A stretch of DNA of 18,433 nucleotides from Chloroflexota bacterium (GCA_024232355.1 JAAEPW010000561.1:1-18433), one strand, 5' to 3'; positions 1 through 6,373 are shown, numbered from the stretch's first letter. The notes: generated by a model from the sequence alone, not told the origin. Numbers and translations are program-made.

Positions 1-38
1 AACACAACGAGAGTCGTTCTGCATTTGGGAATGCTCTA

Positions 39-749
39 TCACTCTGCAATCTGAACATGCCCAAACCCTTGCCAGCTCTGTGTATTGATTATGTACTGTT
101 CCACTTGTTCTGGAGTAAGGAAGAACACCTCGCCAAGTACACTTTGTAGAGAGGCAGGAGCATAGTATTGGGCATCGGTAATTTTTATGCTCTCCGATAG
201 CAGGATTTTTCCACCTACAGTATCTTTTGGATCAACCAGTGAAAAGCTTTCAAGAGTCAAACCTATTTCAGGGTAATGAAATCTGATGTTGTACCAGTCG
301 AAATCGGCGGTGCCTACAAAAACATAGATACCCTCAGGCGGACCATACTTGTCTACAACATCACCAAGTGTCAAATCATAGTCCAAGGCTATCTCTATCC
401 AGAGAACTTGGTCATCTCGAAGGTATACCCTATTTATGTTTTTACCATGAGCCTGCCATCCAAACATAGCAAGTGGCACTTGGTTTATTTCAGTAAGCTC
501 ATACTCTAGTGTATTTGTCCTAACAAAAGGACTGTTTTCCAACTGGCTGCGAATATATTTTTCTTTGGATACTCCAGGTACAATATTGTGCCAGCATGGA
601 GCCGCGCAAGGATCATCAGTTAGTAGACTGGTGTCCGGTTTAAGACCAAAGGAGCATCCGCTGGATAAGATTGTTACTAGTAAGAGAAAGCAGAATACCA
701 GAACCGATGTCTTCTCATTGGAATACATTCTGGAAAGTACATGGCTCAT
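39..749 (-). CDS. Predicted lipoprotein with PCW motif, unknown function
   Basis: A 236-residue protein whose function I do not recognise. It begins with a charged N-terminus, a hydrophobic stretch at about residues 15-28 and a lipobox LSSGC ending at Cys32, so it should be exported and lipid-anchored. The mature part opens with DPCAAPCWHNIVPG. A Cys-rich PCW..I.PG motif of this kind recurs, to my knowledge, in putative lipoproteins of Chloroflexota. The rest is mixed alpha/beta with no catalytic motif I can name. The frame stays open upstream, but the ATG at 749 is preceded by AAGGA about nine bases away and lies just downstream of a good promoter, so I chose it; the first ATG in the frame (851) lies upstream of that promoter. 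It follows the EF-Tu-like gene on the same strand after 55 bases, and has its own promoter. Confidence 0.7.
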   Translation of the reverse strand: MSHVLSRMYSNEKTSVLVFCFLLLVTILSSGCSFGLKPDTSLLTDDPCAAPCWHNIVPGVSKEKYIRSQLENSPFVRTNTLEYELTEINQVPLAMFGWQAHGKNINRVYLRDDQVLWIEIALDYDLTLGDVVDKYGPPEGIYVFVGTADFDWYNIRFHYPEIGLTLESFSLVDPKDTVGGKILLSESIKITDAQYYAPASLQSVLGEVFFLTPEQVEQYIINTQSWQGFGHVQIAE

Positions 750-771
750 ATTATCATTTCCTTGTGGAGTT

Positions 772-800
772 AGTATACCACGCCGGTATTGCCATTGCAA
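772..800 (-). promoter_or_regulatory. Sigma70-type promoter for the lipoprotein gene
   Basis: Read on the minus strand: TTGCAA (795-800), a 17-base spacer, then TATACT (772-777) preceded by TGG, an extended -10. The start codon at 749 is about 22 bases beyond the -10. The core GGCGTGGTATACTA is shared exactly with the promoter at 1150-1179. Confidence 0.7.
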
Positions 801-804
801 AAGG

Positions 805-1104
805 CTAAGGATTGTTCGATATCTCTCCATTCCCAATGACTGTGCTGCCAACTCTCAATTCGAAAGTAGCTCCCTTTACCAGTTCTAATTTTATCTGGTT
901 ACCCCATGGCAATCCAATGGTTACGTTGTGGCTCCCGCCTAGTTTTAACCATCTATTTTCTTTAGGCCATGTGATTTCGCATACAGAGCCTCGCCCTCCA
1001 ATAATAAAGTTAACACGCATTCCCGAAAAACCTCGTTTAAGTGCTCCGCCTGTATCTTCTTTCAATGTGATTCGAGCTGATAGTTCATATAACTCTTCTG
1101 ACAT
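805..1104 (-). CDS. Stand-alone EF-Tu domain-3-like small protein
   Basis: A 99-residue protein that resembles only the third (C-terminal) beta-barrel domain of elongation factor Tu. By eye, YELSARITLKEDTGG..GFSG aligns with the EF-Tu pattern FEA.VYVL...EGGR..GFFSGYRPQF. The end, KGATFELRVGSTVIGNGEI, aligns with EGLRFAIREGGRTVGAGVV. There is no GTPase domain. The ATG at 1104 has GAGGG about eight bases upstream and lies 45 bases below a strong promoter; the longer reading frame to 1197 would start upstream of that promoter. Domain 3 of EF-Tu contacts tRNA and EF-Ts. What an isolated copy does is not known from the sequence. It is followed by the lipoprotein gene on the same strand. Confidence 0.65.
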   Translation of the reverse strand: MSEELYELSARITLKEDTGGALKRGFSGMRVNFIIGGRGSVCEITWPKENRWLKLGGSHNVTIGLPWGNQIKLELVKGATFELRVGSTVIGNGEISNNP

Positions 1105-1149
1105 TTGTTGGCCCTCGTTGACTAGGAAATCCAAGATCAAGGTAGAGCT

Positions 1150-1179
1150 AGTATACCACGCCATTATTTTCATTGCCAA
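1150..1179 (-). promoter_or_regulatory. Sigma70-type promoter for the EF-Tu-like gene
   Basis: Minus strand: TTGGCA (1174-1179), an 18-base spacer, TATACT (1150-1155) with an upstream TGG. The 14-base core (plus strand 1149-1162) is identical to 771-784. Confidence 0.7.
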
Positions 1180-1217
1180 CGCACCATCCACCACCATTGC
1201 TTATTCCTTAAAAAGCC

Positions 1218-1246
1218 TTGCCACGACATCCGATGTGTGGTAAAAT
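1218..1246 (+). promoter_or_regulatory. Sigma70-type promoter of the cysS operon
   Basis: TTGCCA (1218-1223), a 17-base spacer and TAAAAT (1241-1246), with TGG immediately before the -10. Transcription should begin near 1253, about 27 bases before the leader-peptide ATG and about 200 bases before cysS. Confidence 0.75.
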
Positions 1247-1279
1247 GGCTGCAAGTTGGATCGGGATATTGAGAGAAAA

Positions 1280-1369
1280 ATGACCAAACCTTTCGTCAAC
1301 AACCTGTACGCCCTTCTTTGTGGCAAGCTCCTCTGTACGAGGGGTAATTGTTGCTTGGGAGGGCACTGA
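1280..1369 (+). CDS. Cys-rich leader peptide of the cysS attenuator
   Basis: A 29-codon ORF lies wholly inside the cysS leader. It starts ATG ACC AAA CCT and ends GGA GGG CAC TGA. Codons 14, 19, 24 and 25 are Cys (TGT, TGT, TGT, TGC), including one adjacent pair near the end (1349-1354). Four Cys in 29 residues is far above normal protein composition and matches the amino acid of the downstream gene. A weak GAGAG lies four bases upstream of the ATG, so initiation may be modest. Promoter at 1218-1246, leader ORF, alternative pairings and a terminator before cysS form the arrangement of ribosome-mediated attenuators such as trpL or pheM. I infer that the product is a sensor of charged tRNA-Cys and not a functional peptide. 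No homologue is known to me. Confidence 0.75.
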   Translation: MTKPFVNNLYALLCGKLLCTRGNCCLGGH

Positions 1370-1428
1370 CGTCAAGGTAACCGAATCAATCACTTCACAC
1401 AAAGCCTCCCCAAGTGGGGGGCTTTTTT
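1310..1428 (+). promoter_or_regulatory. Predicted transcription attenuator, alternative pairings
   Basis: Four segments can pair in sequence. Segment 1, GCCCTTC (1310-1316, just before the first Cys codon), pairs with segment 2, GGAGGGC (1358-1364), by seven pairs including one G-U. Segment 2, GGGAGG (1357-1362), pairs perfectly with segment 3, CCTCCC (1405-1410). Segment 3 pairs with segment 4 (1416-1425) to make the terminator. A ribosome stalled at Cys14 would cover segment 1 and let 2:3 form, so the terminator would be lost. A ribosome that reaches the stop codon covers segment 2 and lets 3:4 form. Confidence 0.65.
1401..1428 (+). terminator. Intrinsic terminator inside the cysS leader
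   Basis: GCCTCCC pairs with GGGGGGC around a five-base loop (1411-1415), extended by A-T pairs to about ten base pairs and followed by six T (1423-1428). It stands between the promoter at 1218 and the cysS start at 1452. No plus-strand gene ends upstream, so it acts on cysS itself. Confidence 0.8.
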
Positions 1429-1451
1429 ATTTTTACCAACAGGAGAAAAAT

Positions 1452-2867
1452 ATGGACATTCAAATCTATAACACAACCACCCGCCGCAAAGAGACCTTTC
1501 AACCCGTAGAGCCGGGAAAAGTGGGGATGTACAATTGTGGCCCCACCGTCTACGACCAGGCGCACATTGGCAATATGCGCACCTACATCATGACCGACCT
1601 GATCCGGCGCTCGTTCGAGTACCTGGATTACGACGTGCAGCAAGTGATGAACATCACCGACGTGGGCCACCTCACCTCCGACGCCGACGAGGGCGAGGAC
1701 CGCATGCTGGTCGGGGCGCGGCGGTCGGGACGCGATCCGTGGGAGATCGCCGAGCACTTTGCGCGGCTCTTTTTCGAGGACACCGCCGCCCTAAACATCC
1801 ACCACCCGCACGTCGTCTGCAAGGCCACCGAGCACATCCCAGAGATGATCGCCCTGGTGGAACGGCTGGAAAGCCTCGGTTATACGTACGAGATCGGCGA
1901 TGGCATCTACTTTGACGTGAACCGCTTCTCCAACTATGGGCGACTGTCCGGTCAGACGTTGGACGAGATGCAGGCAGGCGCGCGCGTCCGGGTCAACCCG
2001 GAGAAGCGACACCCGGCCGACTTTGCCCTGTGGCGCAAGGCGACGCCGGAGCACATTATGCAGTGGGACTCGCCGTGGGGGCGTGGCTATCCGGGTTGGC
2101 ACATCGAGTGCTCGGCGATGAGTATGAAATACTTGGGCGAGACAATGGACATTCACACCGGTGGTGAGGATCACATCGCCATCCACCACGAGAACGAGAT
2201 CGTCCAGGCTGAGGCGGCCACCGGCAAGCCATTCGTCAACTATTGGATGCACGGGCGGTTTTTGCGCTGGAACGAGGACGACCGCCGCATGTCGAAATCG
2301 TCGGGCGAGTTTTTGGTAGTGGGCGACCTGGTCGAGCGCGGTTTTGATCCATTGGCTTTCCGGTATCACTGCCTCACCGCCAGCTACCGGGTGCCGCTGA
2401 CGTTCTCGTGGACCGGTCTGGAGAGCGCCGCCGACGGGCTGCGTCGTCTGCGGGAAAACGTGCGCCGCCTGAAAAGCGAGACCGATAATGTCTCGCCCGC
2501 CGAGCCACAGACAGACATGGCCGACCGGTTCCGCGCCGCTCTCGCCGACGACTTTAACGTGCCATCCGCGCTGGCCGTGGCCTGGGAGACGGTGCGCGAG
2601 GCCAACCGTTCCACCGACGCCGCCGAAAAGCGCGCGCTGCTCGAACTGGTGCTCGATTTTGACCGGGTGCTGGGCCTCAAGCTGGCCGACGCCGTTGCCG
2701 CAGACGAATCATTGCCCGCCGACGTCGCCGCCCTGATCCAGCAGCGCGAGGACGCCCGCGCCGCCCGCGACTGGTCCGCCGCCGACGCGCTGCGTGAGAC
2801 TATCCGCCAGCGGGGGTACGAGATCGAGGACACCCCATCGGGCACGCGATGGCGTAAAGTTGCGTGA
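1452..2867 (+). CDS. cysS: Cysteinyl-tRNA synthetase
   Basis: Class I aminoacyl-tRNA synthetase that charges tRNA-Cys with cysteine using ATP, in the cytoplasm. The 471 residues are the usual family length. CGPTVYDQAHIGNMR near residue 29 carries the first zinc-ligand Cys and the HIGH-type motif in its HIGN form, normal for this family. HIECSAMS and GGEDHIAIHHENE supply the other zinc-site region. RRMSKSSGEF is the KMSKS loop. The C-terminal helical anticodon-binding part ends with the family-typical ADALRETIRQRGYEIEDTPSGTRW. The ATG at 1452 has AGGAG six bases upstream. The frame is open back to a GTG at 1320, but that region contains the terminator and is out of frame with the leader peptide. 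A GNAT gene follows after 26 bases, probably in the same transcript. Confidence 0.97.
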   Translation: MDIQIYNTTTRRKETFQPVEPGKVGMYNCGPTVYDQAHIGNMRTYIMTDLIRRSFEYLDYDVQQVMNITDVGHLTSDADEGEDRMLVGARRSGRDPWEIAEHFARLFFEDTAALNIHHPHVVCKATEHIPEMIALVERLESLGYTYEIGDGIYFDVNRFSNYGRLSGQTLDEMQAGARVRVNPEKRHPADFALWRKATPEHIMQWDSPWGRGYPGWHIECSAMSMKYLGETMDIHTGGEDHIAIHHENEIVQAEAATGKPFVNYWMHGRFLRWNEDDRRMSKSSGEFLVVGDLVERGFDPLAFRYHCLTASYRVPLTFSWTGLESAADGLRRLRENVRRLKSETDNVSPAEPQTDMADRFRAALADDFNVPSALAVAWETVREANRSTDAAEKRALLELVLDFDRVLGLKLADAVAADESLPADVAALIQQREDARAARDWSAADALRETIRQRGYEIEDTPSGTRWRKVA

Positions 2868-2875
2868 TACGTGAA

Positions 2876-2895
2876 ATCTAAAGGAGGATTTAGAT
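2876..2895 (+). promoter_or_regulatory. Hairpin presenting the GNAT ribosome binding site
   Basis: ATCTAAA (2876-2882) pairs perfectly with TTTAGAT (2889-2895). The six-base loop GGAGGA holds the Shine-Dalgarno core, and the first two bases of the start codon are in the stem. The stem is AT-rich, so it is likely weak. Confidence 0.5.
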
Positions 2896-3445
2896 GACAG
2901 GACAACCTGAATTGAGAACAGAGCGTCTCTTGCTGAGGCCGTTCGCTGTGGCCGATGCGCCAGTTGTCCAGCAGTTGGCGGGCAATAGGGAGATTGCGTC
3001 CACCACACTGAACATCCCGCACCCGTACGAGGTTGGGATGGCCGAGGAGTGGATCGGTACACATCAAGAACAATTCGAGAAAGGGGACTTGGCTACATTT
3101 GCGATTGTGCGTCAACAGGATAGATCACTAATCGGGGCAATCAGTCTGATGAGGATCAATCAGCGGCACGAGAACGCCGAACTGGGATATTGGATCGGCA
3201 AACCCTATTGGAACAACGGTTACTGTACGGAAGCAGGGAGAGCGATCCTGCAGTACGGGTTCGGTGCGCTGGGTTTGAACCGTATCTATGCCTGTTATCT
3301 GAGCCGTAACCCCGCGTCAGGTCAGGTGATGGAAAAGATCGGTATGGTGCACGAAGGATGCCAGCGGCAGCACGCAAAAAAATGGGGCATATTCGATAAT
3401 TTAGAGCTGTATGCAATTCTCAAGGCCGAGCACAAACACAGTTGA
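2894..3445 (+). CDS. GNAT N-acetyltransferase, RimJ/RimL type
   Basis: A 183-residue acetyl-CoA-dependent N-acetyltransferase of the RimJ/RimL group (Acetyltransf_3-like). It opens with LRTERLLLRPFAVADA, the family hallmark. It continues through GAISLMRINQRHENAELGYWI (beta strands 3-4 and the acetyl-CoA region) and PYWNNGYCTEAGRAIL, the variant of the GxGxxTEA cofactor-binding loop. It ends with LNRIYACYLSRNPASGQVMEKIGMVHEG, where N and S/GQ.MEK.GM are typical. RimJ and RimL acetylate ribosomal protein N-termini, but relatives modify many substrates, so the target is unknown. The ATG has AAAGGAGG six bases upstream. The 26-base gap from cysS suggests co-transcription under cysteine control. 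Confidence 0.85.
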   Translation: MTGQPELRTERLLLRPFAVADAPVVQQLAGNREIASTTLNIPHPYEVGMAEEWIGTHQEQFEKGDLATFAIVRQQDRSLIGAISLMRINQRHENAELGYWIGKPYWNNGYCTEAGRAILQYGFGALGLNRIYACYLSRNPASGQVMEKIGMVHEGCQRQHAKKWGIFDNLELYAILKAEHKHS

Positions 3446-3463
3446 TTGGCAGACATTTTTACA

Positions 3464-3546
3464 TTGGACACAGATCATCACAGATATCTCAAATTTTTCT
3501 TCAAGGATTCTGACCATCCGTGTGAATCTGTGAAATCTGTGTCCAA
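3464..3546 (+). repeat. Intergenic inverted-repeat element with CACAGAT units
   Basis: TTGGACACAGAT (3464-3475) is the exact reverse complement of ATCTGTGTCCAA (3535-3546). Inside, TCACAGAT (3478-3485) mirrors ATCTGTGA (3526-3533), so the arms total about 22 bases with a small offset. The middle is AT-rich. It starts 18 bases after the GNAT stop, so it may also act as a transcription or mRNA-decay boundary. It resembles dispersed palindromic intergenic repeats; no coding capacity is seen. Confidence 0.6.
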
Positions 3547-3569
3547 CAAATCAAAAAGGAGATGATGAA

Positions 3570-3638
3570 ATGGGGCTTATGAGCGAAACACAACGATTAA
3601 CCGTCAGGCCGGTCCAACCGGCCCCCAACACCCGCTAA
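3570..3638 (+). CDS. Possible short leader ORF upstream of leuS
   Basis: A 22-codon ORF starting ATG GGG CTT ATG AGC and ending ACC CGC TAA. AAGGAG lies eight bases before the ATG, a better ribosome site than many real genes here have. It contains two Leu codons (CTT at codon 3 and TTA at codon 10), not a striking enrichment. A hairpin GGCCGGT/ACCGGCC (3607-3623) lies inside the ORF. The leuS switch hairpins begin 34 bases after its stop. It may be a regulatory leader or the remnant of a gene. Expression is unproven. Confidence 0.35.
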   Translation: MGLMSETQRLTVRPVQPAPNTR

Positions 3639-3671
3639 CCCGGGAGATCGAGGACACACGTTTGACATCTG

Positions 3672-3779
3672 CTCCTGCTTTGCAGGAGACGTTCTCCTCT
3701 CCGGCGGTTCGGGATGAAAAATCCTAACGGATTTTTCACAAGGAAAAGCAAGCTTTTCCCGTAAAATAGAGAGGAGAAC
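3672..3779 (+). promoter_or_regulatory. leuS leader switch with sequestered ribosome binding site
   Basis: Segment 1, CTCCTGC (3672-3678), pairs with segment 2, GCAGGAG (3682-3688). Segment 2 as AGGAGA (3684-3689) also pairs with segment 3, TCTCCT (3693-3698). Segment 3 as GTTCTCCTCTC (3691-3701) is an exact 11-base complement of segment 4, GAGAGGAGAAC (3769-3779), which contains the leuS Shine-Dalgarno. Two more hairpins sit between 3 and 4: a ten-pair stem at 3715-3738 and GGAAAAG/CTTTTCC at 3742-3759. The 3:4 pairing would close a three-way junction and hide the ribosome site, while 2:3 would open it. Confidence 0.6.
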
Positions 3780-3783
3780 AGAA

Positions 3784-6270
3784 ATGAAAGACAAAACAGA
3801 AATAGCCACAGACGAATACTATCCCCAAGCTATCGAATCCCGATGGCAACAGCGATGGGCCGAGACCGGCATCAACCGCACGCCCGCGCAACCCCACGCC
3901 CGTACCTTTTACTGCCTGGACTTTTTTCCCTACCCCTCCGGCAACGGTCTGAGCGTCGGACACGGGCGCAACTATGTCCCCACCGACGTCATTTCACGCT
4001 ACCACCGTATGAAAGGTCACGCCGTTCTGCACCCGATGGGCTGGGATGCCTTTGGCCTGCCGGCAGAGAACGAGGCGATCAAAAAAGGCATCCATCCCCG
4101 CGAGACGACAACCCGTTACGCGGCCAACTATCGCCGCCAGATGACGTCCATCGGCTGCTCCTACGATTGGGAGCGAGAAATCGACTCAAGCCAGCCCGAC
4201 TTTTATCGCTGGACCCAATGGTTCTTCCTGCTGCTGTACCGGCGCGGCCTGGCGTATCGCGCCGTGGGACGCCAGTGGTGGTGCCCCACATGCAAAACCG
4301 TCATGGCCGACGAGCAGATCGAATCAGGCGGCGTCTGCTGGCGCTGTCACGGGCCGGTCCACAAGCGCGGTATGGAGCAGTGGTACTTTGGAATCACCAC
4401 CTACGCCGACGAACTGCTGACCGACCTGGAGACACTGGATTGGCCCGAACACATCCTGGCGATGCAGCGAAACTGGATCGGGCGCAGCGAGGGCGTCGAG
4501 TTCGAGATGGCAGTGGCTGGTACCGATGACCGGTTTACGGTCTATACCACCCGGCCCGACACCGTCTATGGTATGACGTTCGCCGTGCTGGCCCCAGAGC
4601 ATCCACTGGTAGAGCGCATTACGACAGAGGAACATCGTGCCGAGGTAACCGCCTGCTGCGAGGCCGCCACACGCCGCAGCGAACTGGACCGTATGCAAGC
4701 GGGCCGCGACGGCGTCTTTACCGGCGCGTTCGCGGTGAACCCGGTCAACGGCGTGCATGTGTCCGTCTATGTGGCCGATTATGTCCTGATGAGCTATGGC
4801 GGCGGGGCCATCATGGCCGTGCCCGCCCACGACGAGCGCGACTTTGACTTTGCCGCCCGGCACGGCATCCCCGCCCCCGTCGTCATCGCGCCGCCAAGTT
4901 GGGACGGCGAGTCTCTGACGGCTGCCCACACCGGACCAGGCCACATGGTCAACTCTGGCCCGTGGGACAGTCTGCCCTCCGGCGAGGCCAAGGATCGCAT
5001 CATCGAGTGGATGGAGGAACAGAGCATTGGCCGCCGCACCGTGCAATACCGCATGCGCGATTGGCTGATCTCGCGGCAGCGATACTGGGGCGCGCCGATT
5101 CCCATCATCCACTGCGACGCATGCGGCATCGTGCCCGTGCCCGAAAGCGACCTGCCGGTGCTACTGCCCCACGTCGAACAGTGGCGGCCCGGCGACGACA
5201 GCCAATCACCGCTGGCGAACGTGCCCGAATTTGTGAACACGACCTGTCCCCGGTGCAACGGTCCAGCCCGGCGCGAGACCGACACGATGGATGGCTTTGC
5301 TTGCTCCAGTTGGTACGCCCTGCGCTTTGTCAGCCCCGGCTATGAGGATGCCCCCTTCGATCCAGCGGCGTTGACACAATGGGGCCCACCCGACCTGTAC
5401 GTGGGCGGCGCGGAGCACGCCGTGATGCACTTGCTGTACGCCCGCTTTTGGACCAAAGTGATGAACGACGCCGGACTACTGCCGTTTCGGGAACCGTTCC
5501 CGGCACTGCGCAGCCAGGGCGTCATGCACGCCCGGGACCCGCAGACCGGCGAGGTACGCCGCATGTCCAAGTCGGCGGGCAACGTCGTCACGCCCGATGG
5601 CGTCGCCACCGTCCACGGGGCCGACGTGCTGCGCATCTATTTACTGTTTATGGCTCCCTTTGAAAACAACACTGTTTGGGAGGAAGAGGGAATCATTGGT
5701 GCAAAACGCTTCTTGCAGCGGGTTTGGCGTCTGGTCACCAACGTCACCGACACCGAGCAACCAGCCAGTCGACCACCCAACCAACTGACCAGCCAACTGC
5801 ACCGCACTATCCGGCGCGTCACCACCGACGTCGAGGCCTTTAAATTCAATACCGCCATTGCCGCGCTGATGGAATGCCTGAACAGCCTAAGCGCCCACCA
5901 CCAGGCCCACGGTGTCACAGCTGATCTGGCCGAGGCAATCCGTACATTCGTCTTGCTGCTGGCCCCCTTTGCCCCGCACATCACCGAGGAACTGTGGGAG
6001 CGGATGGGCGGCGCGTACAGCGTCCACCAGCAAACGTGGCCCGCGTGGGACGAGGCCCTGGCCGCCAAAGAGACCATCACCTTGATCGTGCAGGTGGACA
6101 GCAAGGTGCGCGACAAGCTGGCGGTCTCTGCCGACATCAGTGAGGATGAGGCTCGCAAGCAAGCGCTGAATTGCGACGGCGTCCGACGCCACTTGGACAG
6201 TCGCCGTGTGGGCCGTGTGATTTACGTGCCAGGGCGGTTGGTCAACATAGTCACAGAGGCTGCAGTATAG
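3784..6270 (+). CDS. leuS: Leucyl-tRNA synthetase
   Basis: Class I synthetase that charges tRNA-Leu, 828 residues, normal bacterial length. FFPYPSGNGLSVGHGRNY near residue 50 is the HIGH region; its first His is Ser here (SVGH). HPMGWDAFGLPAENEAIKKG follows, as in all LeuS. Two Cys pairs, CPTC and CWRC, form a zinc-binding insertion, and a second set occurs around HCDACG and TCPRCNGPA. The CP1 editing domain is present: TTRPDTVYGMTFAVLAPEHP (threonine-rich loop) and GGGAIMAVPAHDERDFDFA, with the conserved Asp. RRMSKSAGNVV is the KMSKS loop, and the C-terminus has the anticodon-binding helices and the small C-terminal domain. The ATG at 3784 has GAGGAG seven bases upstream. The leader carries a predicted switch. 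Confidence 0.97.
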   Translation: MKDKTEIATDEYYPQAIESRWQQRWAETGINRTPAQPHARTFYCLDFFPYPSGNGLSVGHGRNYVPTDVISRYHRMKGHAVLHPMGWDAFGLPAENEAIKKGIHPRETTTRYAANYRRQMTSIGCSYDWEREIDSSQPDFYRWTQWFFLLLYRRGLAYRAVGRQWWCPTCKTVMADEQIESGGVCWRCHGPVHKRGMEQWYFGITTYADELLTDLETLDWPEHILAMQRNWIGRSEGVEFEMAVAGTDDRFTVYTTRPDTVYGMTFAVLAPEHPLVERITTEEHRAEVTACCEAATRRSELDRMQAGRDGVFTGAFAVNPVNGVHVSVYVADYVLMSYGGGAIMAVPAHDERDFDFAARHGIPAPVVIAPPSWDGESLTAAHTGPGHMVNSGPWDSLPSGEAKDRIIEWMEEQSIGRRTVQYRMRDWLISRQRYWGAPIPIIHCDACGIVPVPESDLPVLLPHVEQWRPGDDSQSPLANVPEFVNTTCPRCNGPARRETDTMDGFACSSWYALRFVSPGYEDAPFDPAALTQWGPPDLYVGGAEHAVMHLLYARFWTKVMNDAGLLPFREPFPALRSQGVMHARDPQTGEVRRMSKSAGNVVTPDGVATVHGADVLRIYLLFMAPFENNTVWEEEGIIGAKRFLQRVWRLVTNVTDTEQPASRPPNQLTSQLHRTIRRVTTDVEAFKFNTAIAALMECLNSLSAHHQAHGVTADLAEAIRTFVLLLAPFAPHITEELWERMGGAYSVHQQTWPAWDEALAAKETITLIVQVDSKVRDKLAVSADISEDEARKQALNCDGVRRHLDSRRVGRVIYVPGRLVNIVTEAAV

Positions 6271-6277
6271 CAGATAT

Positions 6278-6310
6278 AAGCCGCACCGACCTAAAGAGCC
6301 GGTGCGGCTT
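6278..6310 (+). terminator. Terminator hairpin after leuS
   Basis: AAGCCGCACCG (6278-6288) pairs exactly with CGGTGCGGCTT (6300-6310), an 11-pair stem with an 11-base loop starting eight bases after the leuS stop. The T-run is short (CTTTC), so termination may be incomplete or Rho-assisted. Confidence 0.7.
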
Positions 6311-6335
6311 TCAAAGATCCAATCAGTGATCTTAC

Positions 6336-6364
6336 TTGACACCTCACCCTCGCTGCATTATCAT
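6336..6364 (+). promoter_or_regulatory. Sigma70-type promoter of modABC
   Basis: Consensus TTGACA (6336-6341), a 17-base spacer and TATCAT (6359-6364). Only nine bases separate the -10 from the modA ATG at 6374, so the transcript should start at or within a few bases of the start codon. No ModE palindrome was recognised. Confidence 0.75.
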
Positions 6365-6373
6365 ATCCTCATA

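Noticed and set aside
1253..1451. T-box riboswitch upstream of cysS
   Set aside because: The terminator position fits, but I find neither the conserved T-box sequence (AGGGTGGNACCGCG-like) nor a recognisable Stem I. The Cys-codon ORF explains the leader better.
1320..1451. Longer cysS start at GTG 1320
   Set aside because: The 44 added codons overlap the leader peptide in another frame and run through the terminator. The ATG at 1452 has a proper ribosome site and starts at the conserved N-terminus.
1791..2369. Long minus-strand frame inside cysS
   Set aside because: It is antisense to a clear cysS coding region and shows no family resemblance; it is a shadow frame typical of GC-rich genes. 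The same applies to other antisense frames within leuS, modC and the kinase gene.
3662..3690. TTGACA at 3662-3667 as a leuS promoter
   Set aside because: No acceptable -10 lies 16-18 bases downstream (the bases there are GGAGAC-like).
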